Shown one piece after another: positions 26,936 to 36,404 of a DNA stretch of 64,000 nt. Each line of letters starts with the position of its first letter. Position 1 is the stretch's first letter. This stretch comes from Dyadobacter frigoris (GTDB lineage Bacteria > Bacteroidota > Bacteroidia > Cytophagales > Spirosomataceae): assembly GCF_005280585.1 (NCBI RefSeq), contig NZ_SZVO01000009.1, positions 186,001-250,000 of the forward strand, read 5' to 3'. The notes under the pieces are model-generated. The model did not search any database. It was not told where the DNA came from and saw only the letters and a program-made list of their open reading frames with translations. Both the position numbers and the translations under genes were made by a program.

Positions 26936-28147
26936 ATGCAGAATCAAGCTGGAAAAATTAAAGTTGCAATTTTGGGTGTAGGCAATTGTGCAAGTTCACT
27001 GGTGCAGGGTGTTGAATATTACACCACATTTTCGGACAAAACATCCGGCCTGATGGCTGATGATATTGGAGGTTACAAGGCAGAAAATATCGAATTTGTT
27101 TGTGGCTTTGATGTCGATGAAAGAAAGATCGGGCTTCCGCTGAGTCAGGCTATTTTTGCCAGACCAAATTGTACGATTGTTTTGAATCCTGATATTAAGT
27201 CACAGGCTCCGGTTTACCGCTCGCCGGTTATTGATGGTGTTTCTCCGCAAATGGCTGCCTATCCCGCCGAAAACCGTTTTGTAATAAAAGAGGAACTTAA
27301 AACAAGTGATATTTTAATTGATCCGGTGAGCTATAACACGGATCTCGTCACCTCACTTCGGAAAGAAATTGTACAGCATTTAAAAGATCATCAGGCTGAG
27401 GTACTGATCAATTATCTGCCTGTTGGCTCTCAGCTTGCCACGGAATTTTATGCGGAAATTTGCCTGGAACTGGGTATTTCGCTTGTAAACTGCATTCCTG
27501 TTTTTATTGCATCCGATCCTGTGTGGGAGCAAAAATTTATAGACGCCGGAATTCCTATTATCGGTGATGATATGAGGAGTCAGTTTGGTGCCAGCATTGT
27601 TTCCCAGATGTTGCAGGAACTGGCATTCGAGCGCGGACATCATGTAAAAGCACACATTCAAAGAAATGTAGGCGGCAACACAGATTTTCTTAATATGGAA
27701 GATAAAAACCGTCTTAAATCAAAAAAGATATCGAAGGAAAACGTCATCCGCGCGCAAAATGATATCAGGGGTATTTCCACACATGACAGTTTTCTTCATG
27801 CGGGTCCTTCGGAATATATTGCCTATTATGGTGATAACAAGGTTGCTAATTTCCGGTTGGAGCTTGAAGGATTTATGGGAGCACCCGTCATTTTTGATGC
27901 GCAGCTATCGGTACAGGATTCTCCCAATTCGGCTGGGGTGGTCATCGATGCGATCCGTTACGTATATGTTGCGCGGGAACTTGGCCTGGTTGGTGCATTA
28001 AGAGGTCCATCCGCTTCAACACAAAAAACACCACCACAACAAATGATGTTCAGTGATGCAATTTACGAATGTCATGCTTTGGCCAAACGTGAGTTAACTG
28101 CATCAACAAGGAAGCAGATGAAGCAGGCTGCTGTTTTACAGCCTTAA
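26936..28147 (+). CDS. ino1: myo-inositol-1-phosphate synthase
   Basis: 403 residues. An N-terminal NAD-binding fold (VAILGVGNCASSLVQGVEYY) is followed by IEFVCGFDVDERKIG, INYLPVGSQLATEFYAE, GIPIIGDDMRSQFGASI and VGGNTDFLNMEDKNRLKSKKISK. These are the conserved blocks of prokaryotic inositol-3-phosphate synthases, with the lysines of the active site present. The enzyme makes inositol 3-phosphate from glucose 6-phosphate for inositol lipids, which are known in Bacteroidota. It appears to be monocistronic with a terminator after it and a LacI-type operator before it. Confidence 0.92.
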   Translation: MQNQAGKIKVAILGVGNCASSLVQGVEYYTTFSDKTSGLMADDIGGYKAENIEFVCGFDVDERKIGLPLSQAIFARPNCTIVLNPDIKSQAPVYRSPVIDGVSPQMAAYPAENRFVIKEELKTSDILIDPVSYNTDLVTSLRKEIVQHLKDHQAEVLINYLPVGSQLATEFYAEICLELGISLVNCIPVFIASDPVWEQKFIDAGIPIIGDDMRSQFGASIVSQMLQELAFERGHHVKAHIQRNVGGNTDFLNMEDKNRLKSKKISKENVIRAQNDIRGISTHDSFLHAGPSEYIAYYGDNKVANFRLELEGFMGAPVIFDAQLSVQDSPNSAGVVIDAIRYVYVARELGLVGALRGPSASTQKTPPQQMMFSDAIYECHALAKRELTASTRKQMKQAAVLQP

Positions 28148-28223
28148 ATATTGAAATTGGGAAATGTGATTTTGGGTTGTGTTTGCCGTGCTATTGCCAT
28201 TTCACTTTTCCGGTTTTGAGAAA

Positions 28224-28266
28224 GATTAATGCCAGATCGATTTCGGTTTGGCATTAATGCTTTTTA
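28224..28266 (+). terminator. Rho-independent terminator after ino1
   Basis: GATTAATGCCAGA pairs with the downstream TTTGGCATTAATGC (core ATTAATGCCA), followed by TTTTTAGG. It lies between the ends of ino1 and the convergent ankyrin gene. Confidence 0.75.
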
Positions 28267-28302
28267 GGTTGGGGGATTTGTCGTGGATTTGATATTTTGT
28301 AT

Positions 28303-29031
28303 TCACTCCGGCAAATAATCTCCCAGCAAATTCCAGTCCATACTGTTACCCCAGCCTTGTCCGTGATCGCTGGTGCTTTTAATTTTATACGTTTCACTGA
28401 TACGGTGCCCGCCGTATGTTAATAATAACAGGATTGCGCCGGGTCTTAAATGTTCACTAGCCCAGGTTAAAGGAGAATCTCCGTTTATGTCTTTTGCTTC
28501 TTTATCTGCTCCATGCGCTAATAAATATTGAATTGTTTGTTCATCCGCATAGGCAGCGGCTCTGTGCAACGGCGTTTCTCCTTTGGTCCTCACATCACGC
28601 ATAAAGGCTCCGGTTTCTATTCCCGGAACAGTTTTGGCATTCACATCTGCACCTTTTTCTACAAGAAGTTTTACCACATAAAAATAATAAGGCCGCCCCG
28701 CTTTGGAAAGCGCACTGTGCAACGGCGTTTCATCCGTTTTTTCGACCCGTGCATGTACATCTGCTCCATTATTGATCAGAAAATCACAAACTTTCCAATG
28801 CCCAAAAAATGCAGCATGTCCCAACTCCTGATTCACATTTATACTTTCAAGATTTCCTCCGGCTGATAAAATAGCTCTTAGGCCCGTGGTATCATTGTAA
28901 TAAACCAGCCATTGCAAAGGTTTGATTTGTCCCTCGTGAAGAATTTCCTGCCAATTCGGTTTCTTCATCAACTCAATAATCAGATCCGTTCTCCCATGGC
29001 TGATTAATTCCAGGATTTTTTCAACTTCCAT
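28303..29031 (-). CDS. ankyrin-repeat protein
   Basis: 242 residues with no signal peptide. At least five ankyrin repeats are visible, for example LGHAAFFGHWKVCDFLINNGADVHARV, TPLHSALSKAG...VVKLLVEKGADVNAK, TPLHRAAAYADEQTIQYLLAHGADKEAK and SPLTWASEHLRPGAILLLLTYGG. Such repeats form a protein-binding surface. The partner and role are unknown. It lies 126 bp downstream of the ThuA gene on the same strand. Confidence 0.88.
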   Translation of the reverse strand: MEVEKILELISHGRTDLIIELMKKPNWQEILHEGQIKPLQWLVYYNDTTGLRAILSAGGNLESINVNQELGHAAFFGHWKVCDFLINNGADVHARVEKTDETPLHSALSKAGRPYYFYVVKLLVEKGADVNAKTVPGIETGAFMRDVRTKGETPLHRAAAYADEQTIQYLLAHGADKEAKDINGDSPLTWASEHLRPGAILLLLTYGGHRISETYKIKSTSDHGQGWGNSMDWNLLGDYLPE

Positions 29032-29157
29032 AACCGGTAACCGTTAAAAGTAAGGTCAAACAAGTTATTGAAATTTTAAGTCAGTGCCAATAATCAAACT
29101 GAAATATTATTTTTGTTTTTTTCAAACTGACTATACATTTCGTTTGTCAATTAGCTG

Positions 29158-30066
29158 TTATTGAACTGGTTTGGTTAGTTTGTCGAGCTCTTCCAGTTCA
29201 GGAGTTTTTGTCCGGATACCATTTTTGGGAACCTTAATCCGAGCGGTCCAGAGAATGGAATTCAGTACAAGCATCCGAAAATTATCATTTTTCCAGTTCG
29301 CGTGCGTATGTCCGCCTGTGAAGCCAAAACCGCTTCCCCCGGCTGGTCGTTCGTAGGCCCAGGCAATGATTTGTGGTTCTTTATTTTTCAATACCGCTTC
29401 TTTTACAAACTGATTATTGGTATGTGTTCCTTCGGGACGGCTCAGCGTGGAATCGGGTGGGAGGACTTCCAGGATAGGTGTAATGTTTTTCATATCCTTT
29501 ACAAAACGAATGTGATAATACCACTCGTCCTGGACAGCAAAAGGTTTAACCCCGTTTGTTGTCGGATGGTGAGGCAACTTCTTAACATCCGGTGTCCAGA
29601 AAGGATTTACAGACCAGTCCGTTTCAAAATATCCGCCAACAAGATCACGCACTTTATCCGCGTCAGGGCCTTTGGGAATTTCCAGTGTAAAATGAAGCAT
29701 CACGAGCCCGGTACCCTTATTCATCAGGTTTTCTATTTCAGAAAGATGTGGAATGATGATATGTCCCTGAGCGCCCTCACTAAAAATAACAATGGTACTG
29801 GCGTCTTGTAAAGCGTTGGGATTTTTTGGCCAGCCGTTATGAAATACAGCAGTGTCAATGTCTGGCATGGCCTGTTTTAATTTCTGTGCAAGAAAACTAA
29901 TGCCGCCATTGTACTCGTGTTGCCCCTTGGGATGACTATCAACGCTGGCGATAAAAATCACTTTTTTTCGACTTTCTGATTTGATATTTCGCTGTGAATC
30001 CGCAGGGAAGCCTATCATAGTAATAATAAAAATCAGAAAACAAAACAGGTTTTTTGTCAATGTCAT
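29158..30066 (-). CDS. ThuA-domain secreted protein
   Basis: 302 residues with an N-terminal signal sequence (LFCFLIFIITMIGFPADSQ). The ThuA/glutamine-amidotransferase-like fold shows VIFIASVDSHPKGQHEYNGG, ASTIVIFSEGAQGH, GTGLVMLHFTLEIP, DEWYYHIRF, and the C-terminal AWAYERPAGGSGFGFTGGHTHANWKNDNFR. ThuA proteins work in trehalose and other disaccharide or keto-glycoside metabolism. Bacteroidota secrete many of them beside isomerases and Gfo/Idh/MocA oxidoreductases. The biochemical step is not settled. It diverges from an MBL-fold gene. Confidence 0.85.
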   Translation of the reverse strand: MTLTKNLFCFLIFIITMIGFPADSQRNIKSESRKKVIFIASVDSHPKGQHEYNGGISFLAQKLKQAMPDIDTAVFHNGWPKNPNALQDASTIVIFSEGAQGHIIIPHLSEIENLMNKGTGLVMLHFTLEIPKGPDADKVRDLVGGYFETDWSVNPFWTPDVKKLPHHPTTNGVKPFAVQDEWYYHIRFVKDMKNITPILEVLPPDSTLSRPEGTHTNNQFVKEAVLKNKEPQIIAWAYERPAGGSGFGFTGGHTHANWKNDNFRMLVLNSILWTARIKVPKNGIRTKTPELEELDKLTKPVQ

Positions 30067-30252
30067 GATGCTTGGTTTGGTTCCAAATCAATAGCGCAAA
30101 ATCCTCTGTCAATGAATGGTAAAAAACCAGACCAAATTCGTATATCTATTAAAATTTTATTAAATCAGTGATATAACCTTCAAATAAATGGCTAAATGCA
30201 ATGCCGGAAAGCAATGCGTAATTTATCTTTGATTAAACAAATCAATTAAAAT

Positions 30253-31008
30253 ATGAAAATCAGACTTACTTTATTATTGCTGACCATATGTGTGGCGTCA
30301 TGGGCGCAACTTCCCGCAGCTGATGATATCAAAACTTCAAAAGGACCATTGAAAATTCAGCCTCTTAACCACGCTACCCTGGCACTTACCTGGAACGGAA
30401 AAACCATTTATGCTGATCCTTACGAAGGAGCAAAAACATTTGAAGGAATTGCAGCACCGGATTTGATTTTAATTACAGATATTCACGGAGATCATTTCGA
30501 TCCTGCCACACTGGAAGCGCTTGATTTGAGCCATGCGATTCTGGTTGTACCTCAGGCTGTTGCCGATAAAATGTCGGATAAGATAAAATCCAAAGCAGTA
30601 GTCATTGGTAATGGACAAACCATCAGCAAGCTGGATATTTCTATCACAGCTATCCCGATGTATAATCTTCCGGAAGCGGCAGATTCTAAACATACCAAAG
30701 GAAGAGGTAATGGTTATGTGTTAAAAATAGGTGGTAAAGCCGTATATATCAGCGGTGATACAGCCGGGATTCCTGAAATGAGAAGTTTGAAAAATATTGA
30801 TATTGCGTTTGTTTGTATGAACCTGCCTTATACGATGGACGTTCCGGAAGCGGCTTCTGCGGTTCTTGATTTCAAACCAAAAATTGTTTATCCATATCAC
30901 TATCGCGGTGCAAACGGATTGAGCGATACGGAGGCTTTCAAAAAACTGGTTAATGATTCCAATAAATCGATTGATGTACGGTTACGTAACTGGTATTCGA
31001 AGAAATAA
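30253..31008 (+). CDS. secreted MBL-fold metallohydrolase (UlaG-like)
   Basis: 251 residues with a signal peptide ending at SWAQ. Conserved blocks are LNHATLALTWNGKTIYADPY, the metal motif TDIHGDHFD, GNGYVLKIGGKAVYISGDTAG and the C-terminal IVYPYHYRG. The HxHxDH motif appears as HGDH with only part of the first histidine pair, as in many UlaG/lactonase-like members. The substrate is unknown. A terminator follows. Confidence 0.85.
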   Translation: MKIRLTLLLLTICVASWAQLPAADDIKTSKGPLKIQPLNHATLALTWNGKTIYADPYEGAKTFEGIAAPDLILITDIHGDHFDPATLEALDLSHAILVVPQAVADKMSDKIKSKAVVIGNGQTISKLDISITAIPMYNLPEAADSKHTKGRGNGYVLKIGGKAVYISGDTAGIPEMRSLKNIDIAFVCMNLPYTMDVPEAASAVLDFKPKIVYPYHYRGANGLSDTEAFKKLVNDSNKSIDVRLRNWYSKK

Positions 31009-31029
31009 TTTCGAAGAATATTGTTTAAT

Positions 31030-31071
31030 AAATCCCTGGTTTTCACAGTTCGCTGCAAAAACCGGGGATTT
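31030..31071 (+). terminator. Rho-independent terminator after the secreted MBL gene
   Basis: AAATCCCTGGTTTT and AAAACCGGGGATTT pair with one mismatch around a 14-nt loop, and TGCTTTTTAT follows. Confidence 0.8.
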
Positions 31072-31237
31072 GCTTTTTATGTTGGATCATGTCGGTCATA
31101 AATCTTTCAAAATCATTCTTAATTCAAAATATTAACTTTGTAATTCAAAGTACTTTTTATAATTTTGATTTGCTGTTTTGACCGAATACTTTTTTGAACT
31201 GATAAATGATTGATAAATAATTTCCTCCCGCCGGCAT

Positions 31238-31996
31238 ATGAAGTATTTTGTTGAAGAGTCATCCGTTGTAAGGGAAATTTGGGGTAAGGCGGATTCCATA
31301 CTGTTTATTTTTGCAGGTGCATCTGCCGAATTTGCTTTAAATAAGGCAGTCGACTGGCTTTATTTTACGGGCCGTCTTCCAGCTGATCCGCTGGGAAGGC
31401 TTTTTTCTACGGTTGCCTATGCCCGTCAGATTGTTTTTTCTGAGTATAATGCGGCATTAACGGCAATTGATAAAATTACTGCCATTCATCAGGGGGTTGA
31501 ACAGCAGCGTGGTGCGCAGATACCGGACTGGGCATACAGGGATGTTTTATTTATGCTTATTGATTACTCCATTCGTTCTTTTGAACTTTTGGAACGGAAA
31601 TTAACAGAATCTGAAAAAGGAGAAGTGTTTCAGACTTTTTTACAAGTAGGGTCAAGAATGAAAATTTCAGGACTTCCCGAAAGTTTTGACGCCTGGAAAA
31701 TCATGCGTGCGCAACATCTCAGGGATGATCTTTTAAAGGGCGATTTTACATTGGATTTATACAAACAATATAAAAAACATCTTGGTATTTTCAGGTATTA
31801 TATGTTGATTCAGGTCCAGGTATTGGTAGTACCGCATCGTGTAAATCGACTTTTATCACTTGGTAAAATACCGTGGCTGCTTCCTATCATCGGCGGTTAT
31901 AAATTGACACGATTAATGGGTTTTGAAAAATTGATCCGCAACGCCATACTTCCCGTTGATTACAAAGCCCAGGTTATCGCTTTGGACGAAGTCTGA
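31238..31996 (+). CDS. oxygenase MpaB-family (DUF2236) protein
   Basis: 252 residues with no signal peptide. The DUF2236 pattern is visible: SVVREIWGKADSILFIFAGASAEFALNKAVDWLYFTG at the N-terminus, FSTVAYARQIVFS, AAL-TAIDKITAIHQGVE with a conserved His, and YRDVLFMLIDYSIRSFELLERKL. Family members include haem b-binding latex-clearing and side-chain-cleaving oxygenases. Most have no known substrate. A short gene begins ~95 bp after it. Confidence 0.8.
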   Translation: MKYFVEESSVVREIWGKADSILFIFAGASAEFALNKAVDWLYFTGRLPADPLGRLFSTVAYARQIVFSEYNAALTAIDKITAIHQGVEQQRGAQIPDWAYRDVLFMLIDYSIRSFELLERKLTESEKGEVFQTFLQVGSRMKISGLPESFDAWKIMRAQHLRDDLLKGDFTLDLYKQYKKHLGIFRYYMLIQVQVLVVPHRVNRLLSLGKIPWLLPIIGGYKLTRLMGFEKLIRNAILPVDYKAQVIALDEV

Positions 31997-32092
31997 AAAA
32001 ATTGACTTACGGTTACAACTAAATTTTACCTTAACAGCGGAAAGCAACTCACGCAGTGGCCGGAAAACCTAAGTTCAGAATCAGCTGTCCGC

Positions 32093-32338
32093 GTGGGTGA
32101 TCTGGCTGAAAAACTCTATGGGGAATTTGTCAGTATTCGTAGTAAAAGTCAGTACGCGTCAAAATTTGAGCGTATTTTACTAGCGACCAAGGATTTATCT
32201 TTGTCATATGATCCTTTGATGGCAAGATCACCACAATGGTATTTTGCATATTCGGTTGGAGCGGATGTACATGAAATGGTAAAAATAAATTTTCTGGGAG
32301 GAAAGGTAAGTTACATCATCGTAGAACGATATAAGTAA
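32093..32338 (+). CDS. small protein of unknown function with a GTG or missing start
   Basis: The 81-residue frame starts at a GTG (GDLAEKLYGEFVSIRSKSQYASKFERIL) and ends in GGKVSYIIVERYK. The frame stays open and protein-like for ~27 more codons upstream (VTTKFYLNSGKQLTQWPENL), but no ATG, GTG or TTG occurs there. The 5' end may therefore have been lost, or an unusual start may be used. No family was recognised. It is followed by a long-loop hairpin. Confidence 0.45.
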   Translation: MGDLAEKLYGEFVSIRSKSQYASKFERILLATKDLSLSYDPLMARSPQWYFAYSVGADVHEMVKINFLGGKVSYIIVERYK

Positions 32339-32355
32339 TAAAAGTCCGTTTTGTC

Positions 32356-32419
32356 AAAAAGTTTCCCTGATATTCCTGAATCAGAATTCATGCTGATCCG
32401 GATTTCAAGGAAACTTTTT
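32356..32419 (+). terminator. hairpin with 11-bp arms after the small gene
   Basis: AAAAAGTTTCC and GGAAACTTTTT are exact complements ~42 nt apart, and the T-rich sequence ends in CATTTTTTT. The DNA between the arms also folds in part (AATCAGAATTCATGCTGAT). Confidence 0.6.
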
Positions 32420-32485
32420 CATTTTTTTGGGGCTGACAAGTGCCAGTCATGTTAACGATTTTCTAACTGTTCTTCCTGTTGCTTT

Positions 32486-32893
32486 TTAAATAGCCGCGTA
32501 TTGCTGATCCGTTACGGGCTCCAGCCAGTTGACAATCCCTTTTTCGGTATTAATACCAATAGCTATGTGAATCATAACGGCTTCCGGCGAAGCGCCGTGC
32601 CAGTGTTTGATTCCGGGCAATACATTGATCACTCCGCCGGTTTCTATTTTTTGAATGGGAAAACCTTCTTGCTGATAGTAGCAGGTTCCTTCCTTCACGA
32701 TCAGAATCTGGTTGCTTGGGTGGGTGTGCCAGTTATTTCTGGTACCGGCCTCAAAAAACACATCGCTGATCACGCAGTTTGTATTTTCATCCGGCACCAC
32801 CAGACTTTTTAGCCAGGCTTTTCCGCTAAAATAATCCGCTGGAACTGGTTTATATCCTTTCGCGGCCATTTGATTATCTTTCTCGTTCTCCAT
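32486..32893 (-). CDS. cupin-domain protein
   Basis: The start at 32893 (MENEKDNQMAAKGYKPVP) is preferred to the longer frame at 32926. The ~135-residue protein has both cupin motifs: NNWHTHPSNQILIVKEGTCYYQQEG and GIKHWHGASPEAVMIHIAI. The His residues would hold one metal ion. It resembles carboxymuconolactone-associated cupins, but the reaction is unknown. It is convergent with the small gene on its left. Confidence 0.85.
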   Translation of the reverse strand: MENEKDNQMAAKGYKPVPADYFSGKAWLKSLVVPDENTNCVISDVFFEAGTRNNWHTHPSNQILIVKEGTCYYQQEGFPIQKIETGGVINVLPGIKHWHGASPEAVMIHIAIGINTEKGIVNWLEPVTDQQYAAI

Positions 32894-32926
32894 CTTTCTA
32901 AGTTTTTTGCGACTAAGGTAGCACAA

Positions 32927-33440
32927 TAACCTTTTTTGGGTTTTTCTGGCGCTATTTTATTTGAATTTTGAAGCAGCAAAAGTACTTCAAATGTTATATT
33001 TGGGGTTAATAATTTTCAAATAATAAAGTAATGATATCAAATAGGTTGTGGCTGGATGTCCGTTTTTAAATTATGAATATTAATAATTGCCTTGATTATT
33101 CGTTGTTTTCAAGGTACTGATTTCAATAATTTACGGTTCTGAAACGATACCCAAAGTATTATAGAAGTTGTAGAAATTTCTAAGTGCAGACTTAAACTAA
33201 GCAGTTTGCGAAGAATACAAAGCACAAGGAAATTATCAAAAAATTGTCACGTTTAAGAGAAGTATAGAACACTTAATTGTAAAGTAGACAGGTAAAAATG
33301 ATGTCCTAAGCAAAATCAAAATGCCCTCCCAGCAAAGCCTCGGGGTGTTAAAATAAATTAAACAAACACGGCATCAATCGTGTACGGTATGGCCTTTTCT
33401 TTATTCGGACCGTTAAAAAAAACAGTCTTTTTTTAAAAAA
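32927..33440. other. ~514-bp AT-rich gap with no recognised gene
   Basis: Between the cupin and the SDR terminator. Short frames exist, but none has a start, domain or coding pattern. It has the feel of old, decayed DNA. A weak inverted repeat (ACACGGCATCAATCGTGT near 33365) is the only structure noted. Confidence 0.4.
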
Positions 33441-33467
33441 TGCGTAGTGTTCAAAGAACACTACGCA
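33441..33467 (-). terminator. terminator of the leftward SDR gene
   Basis: TGCGTAGTGTTC and GAACACTACGCA are a perfect 12-bp inverted repeat with a 3-nt loop. Read leftward it is followed by ATTTTTT. It lies ~36 bp downstream of the SDR stop codon. Confidence 0.85.
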
Positions 33468-33502
33468 CCACCGACGAAATTGTCAAAAAAAATCAACCTT
33501 AC

Positions 33503-34342
33503 CTAAAAATCCGTAGAAACCGTTACCTCCCTATTCGCCTCAATTCCATCCCGCAGCATCTGTATTTTATAATTGGCAAATTGCAGTGCGTCAGATCCCA
33601 GCAACAGCCGAAGTGGTGGCTCGCTTAATTGCGATGTGCTGATGATGACCTCGGCTACTTTTTGTGGATCACCGATCTGCGTTCCCGGAACTTCTTCTGT
33701 GTGTTTACGTTTTTCTTCCTGGATTGCAGTATAGTCCGCAATTGGGTTTTGTGGATGAGCGATTGAGCCGCTTTTTAAGAAATTGGTACGCACGTAACCT
33801 GGTTCAATAATAGTGACGTTTATACCAAACGGTTTAACCTCCTGAGCCAAGGCTTCGGATAATCCTTCCACCGCGAATTTGCTGCCACAATAAAGTCCCC
33901 AGCCAGCACCGGCAATCAGGCCGAAAACGGTGGATAAATTGAAGATATGGCCGGATTTTGCAGCCCGCATATGTGGGAGCACGGCGCGGGTAACATTTAA
34001 TAATCCGAATACATTTACATCGAAAATCGCCTGCGTTTCCTTGGCCGAAGTTTCTTCAATTCCGCCAATTAAACCATATCCTGCATTGTTAACCAAAAAA
34101 TCAATGGATTTGAAATGTTCAATAGCGGAGTCTACGGCTTTACCAATGCTTTCTTCATTTGCAAGTTCAACTTGTAACGGTAAAAATTGCGAAGAATAAC
34201 TCCCAACGGCACTTTTAACCGTTTCCAGATTACGGCCTGTTACCACTACATTGTGACCGTTTGCTAATAATTGTTGCACCAATAAAAGGCCAATTCCCTG
34301 TGAACCACCTGTAACGAACCATGTTTTCTTTTGACTTTCCAT
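33503..34342 (-). CDS. short-chain dehydrogenase/reductase (SDR)
   Basis: The start at 34342 (MESQKKTWFVTGGSQGIG) is chosen because the upstream 22 residues are not SDR-like. The classical motifs are present: TGGSQGIG, NNAG in IDFLVNNAGYGLIGG, and catalytic Tyr-Lys in GLYCGSKFAVEG. The C-terminal half (QIGDPQKVAEVIISTSQLSEPPLRLLLGSDA) matches the same segment of the SDR at 36643. Substrate is unknown. It is downstream of and collinear with an AraC regulator 88 bp away, which probably controls it. Confidence 0.87.
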   Translation of the reverse strand: MESQKKTWFVTGGSQGIGLLLVQQLLANGHNVVVTGRNLETVKSAVGSYSSQFLPLQVELANEESIGKAVDSAIEHFKSIDFLVNNAGYGLIGGIEETSAKETQAIFDVNVFGLLNVTRAVLPHMRAAKSGHIFNLSTVFGLIAGAGWGLYCGSKFAVEGLSEALAQEVKPFGINVTIIEPGYVRTNFLKSGSIAHPQNPIADYTAIQEEKRKHTEEVPGTQIGDPQKVAEVIISTSQLSEPPLRLLLGSDALQFANYKIQMLRDGIEANREVTVSTDF

Positions 34343-34430
34343 TTTCCTTGTACGTTTAAGATTTGTAATACAAAGGAACTTCCCGCGGCCAGATAAGCGC
34401 TTGTCCAAATCATAGGGATACTTGCGATTT

Positions 34431-35375
34431 TCAACTATTTACTTGTGAAAGGACGCTTTTTCTGAAAATGGAGGGAGAAATGTGCTCTTTCTTTTTGAAA
34501 AAGGAAGTAAAAGCAGCGTGTCCTGAAAATCCCAGCCCGTTGCTAATATTGCTAATATCCCAGTCCGTCTGTAAAAGCAATGTCTTGGCTTCATACATCA
34601 GTCGTTCCTGAATATGTTCTCTTAGCGTTTTGCCGGTGTGCTCTTTAACCAGGGAATTCAGGTAATTGGGGTGCACATGGAGTTGTCCCGCAAATTCAGC
34701 GGCTGTCTTAAGTTTTACAGAAACATCCTGTCCATGAACCTGAAAGGAAGATTCAAGCAGTGACAAAAAACCGTGGATATAGCCATAACTTTCAGGTACA
34801 GCAGCATCAGCCAGGATTTTACCGGCCCGCTGCGCTTCCAGAAGTATCATTTGCAGATGCAGAAGTATGGCCTGTTTTTTATCATCATTCGTACTTTTTT
34901 CTTCCTCTACAATTGATTTGAAATGCTGATTGACCATTGCTGACTGGTTTGCCGACAATTGAATAACTGCTTTTGAAGCTTTGAAATAGGGATACATTCG
35001 CAATGATTGCAGGATATGGTCGGCATCGCGTTCAAAGTATTTGGGATGAATAAGGCAAAAGTGCCCGCCTGTTTCTTCGGAGGTTGTCTGCCAGGACATG
35101 ATTTCGTCCGGATGTAAAAATGCAATATCACCCGGACCGAGAGTATATTGATGCAACCCGACAGTAAGTACTCCTGTTCCCGCTGTCATATGAAATATCT
35201 TGAAAAACTGCCTGCGGTTAGGAGAAATGTAGTCAACCACAGGATAATTTTCCCTGTTCTCTATACTGAAATAGTTTGCATCGAGCGGGTAGTGCTGTAC
35301 TTTTAGAAAAGGGACTTTGTAATTTACCCTGGCAAATGACTCTAATGCGAAACGTGGGATATCTGGCTTTTCCAT
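34431..35375 (-). CDS. AraC-family regulator with cupin sensor
   Basis: 314 residues. The N-terminal cupin-like sensor includes FFKIFHMTAGTGVLTVGLHQYTLGPGDIAFLHPDEIMSW. The C-terminal HTH pair includes FAGQLHVHPNYLNSLVKEHTGKTLREHIQERLMYEAKTLLLQTDWDISNISNGLGFSGHAAFTSFFKKKEHISP. It diverges from the related AraC gene at 35526 across ~150 bp. The neighbouring SDR lies downstream on the same strand. Ligand is unknown. Confidence 0.9.
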   Translation of the reverse strand: MEKPDIPRFALESFARVNYKVPFLKVQHYPLDANYFSIENRENYPVVDYISPNRRQFFKIFHMTAGTGVLTVGLHQYTLGPGDIAFLHPDEIMSWQTTSEETGGHFCLIHPKYFERDADHILQSLRMYPYFKASKAVIQLSANQSAMVNQHFKSIVEEEKSTNDDKKQAILLHLQMILLEAQRAGKILADAAVPESYGYIHGFLSLLESSFQVHGQDVSVKLKTAAEFAGQLHVHPNYLNSLVKEHTGKTLREHIQERLMYEAKTLLLQTDWDISNISNGLGFSGHAAFTSFFKKKEHISPSIFRKSVLSQVNS

Positions 35376-35525
35376 ATTGGAAGTTACAAGATTTCGGTTA
35401 AATAAGTTTCTGTCTTTAGTTGTGATAATGAAATGTTATATCGTCAACCTTGATAATTTCTTCTTTGTCGCAATTGTTTATCTATTTTTGTAAAACAAAT
35501 GGTTTGAATATATTAATCATGATTC

Positions 35526-36404
35526 ATGAAAAAACCGGAATCTGTAAGCGAATATTTTGGCGACAAATTACCTAATGCCGGAAGCAGGTTTAATATTTAC
35601 GAATGTGACGACTTCCGGGCGAAACCCGTACCTTATAACCGCAGGGACTTTTATAAGATAACGCTTCAATTTGGAACAAGCCGCCTGGAATATGCGGATA
35701 AGGGTATACTGATCGATAAGCCTGCGCTGTTGTTCACAAATCCGCGAATCCCTTATTCCTGGGAACCGATATCAGAAGAACAAAAAGGATATTTTGTATT
35801 GTTCACAGAAGAATTCCTGCAAGATACGAATTCTGATTTTGCGATTGAAAATTCTCCTCTGTTCAGGCTGGGAGCGGATCCTGTTTATTATGTAAGCCCT
35901 GAACAGGTAACTTACATCTTGCAGATCTTCCAAAATATGCACAAAGAATTTCATTCCGATTATGTCCATAAATTTGAGTTGCTACGTAATCATTTGAATG
36001 TGCTTATGCATGAAGCCATAAAAATGCAGCCGGTAACAAATTATTTGGAAAATCAGAACGCGTCAACACGGATTTCTTCTCTTTTTCTGGAATTGCTCGA
36101 CAGACAGTTTCCTGTGGACCTTCAAAGGCCTTTAACACTACGAGCGCCGAACCAATATGCGGAGTTATTATCCGTTCATGTTAATCACCTCAATCGTGCT
36201 TTGAAAGAAGTAACAGGCAAAACCACAACGGAGCATCTAAATGGACGTATTGTTCTGGAAGCAAAGGCTTTAATCGTTCATACCGACTGGAATATCGCCG
36301 AGATTTCGCATAGTCTTGGTTATGAATATCCTACCTACTTTAATAACTTTTTCAAAAAACAAACCGGCAGCAGTCCGACCTTGCTTCGGGAGCAAAATGC
36401 CTGA
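35526..36404 (+). CDS. AraC-family regulator, divergent from its relative
   Basis: 292 residues. Sensor half: FYKITLQFGTSRLEYADKGILIDKPALLFTNPRIPYSWEP. HTH half: YAELLSVHVNHLNRALKEVTGKTTTEHLNGRIVLEAKALIVHTDWNIAEISHSLGYEYPTYFNNFFKKQTGSSPTLLR. Its HTH is close to that of the opposite-strand AraC, so the pair probably arose by duplication. The SDR at 36643 follows on the same strand and is the likely target. Confidence 0.9.
   Translation: MKKPESVSEYFGDKLPNAGSRFNIYECDDFRAKPVPYNRRDFYKITLQFGTSRLEYADKGILIDKPALLFTNPRIPYSWEPISEEQKGYFVLFTEEFLQDTNSDFAIENSPLFRLGADPVYYVSPEQVTYILQIFQNMHKEFHSDYVHKFELLRNHLNVLMHEAIKMQPVTNYLENQNASTRISSLFLELLDRQFPVDLQRPLTLRAPNQYAELLSVHVNHLNRALKEVTGKTTTEHLNGRIVLEAKALIVHTDWNIAEISHSLGYEYPTYFNNFFKKQTGSSPTLLREQNA

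Noticed and set aside
29302..29811. 169-codon plus-strand frame opposite the ThuA gene
   Set aside because: Antisense shadow of a well-supported ThuA gene, with no family features and no start context.
32927..33440. Possible tRNA or insertion-sequence remnant in the gap
   Set aside because: No cloverleaf, no TTC-loop sequence, no transposase-like frame and no terminal inverted repeats were found.
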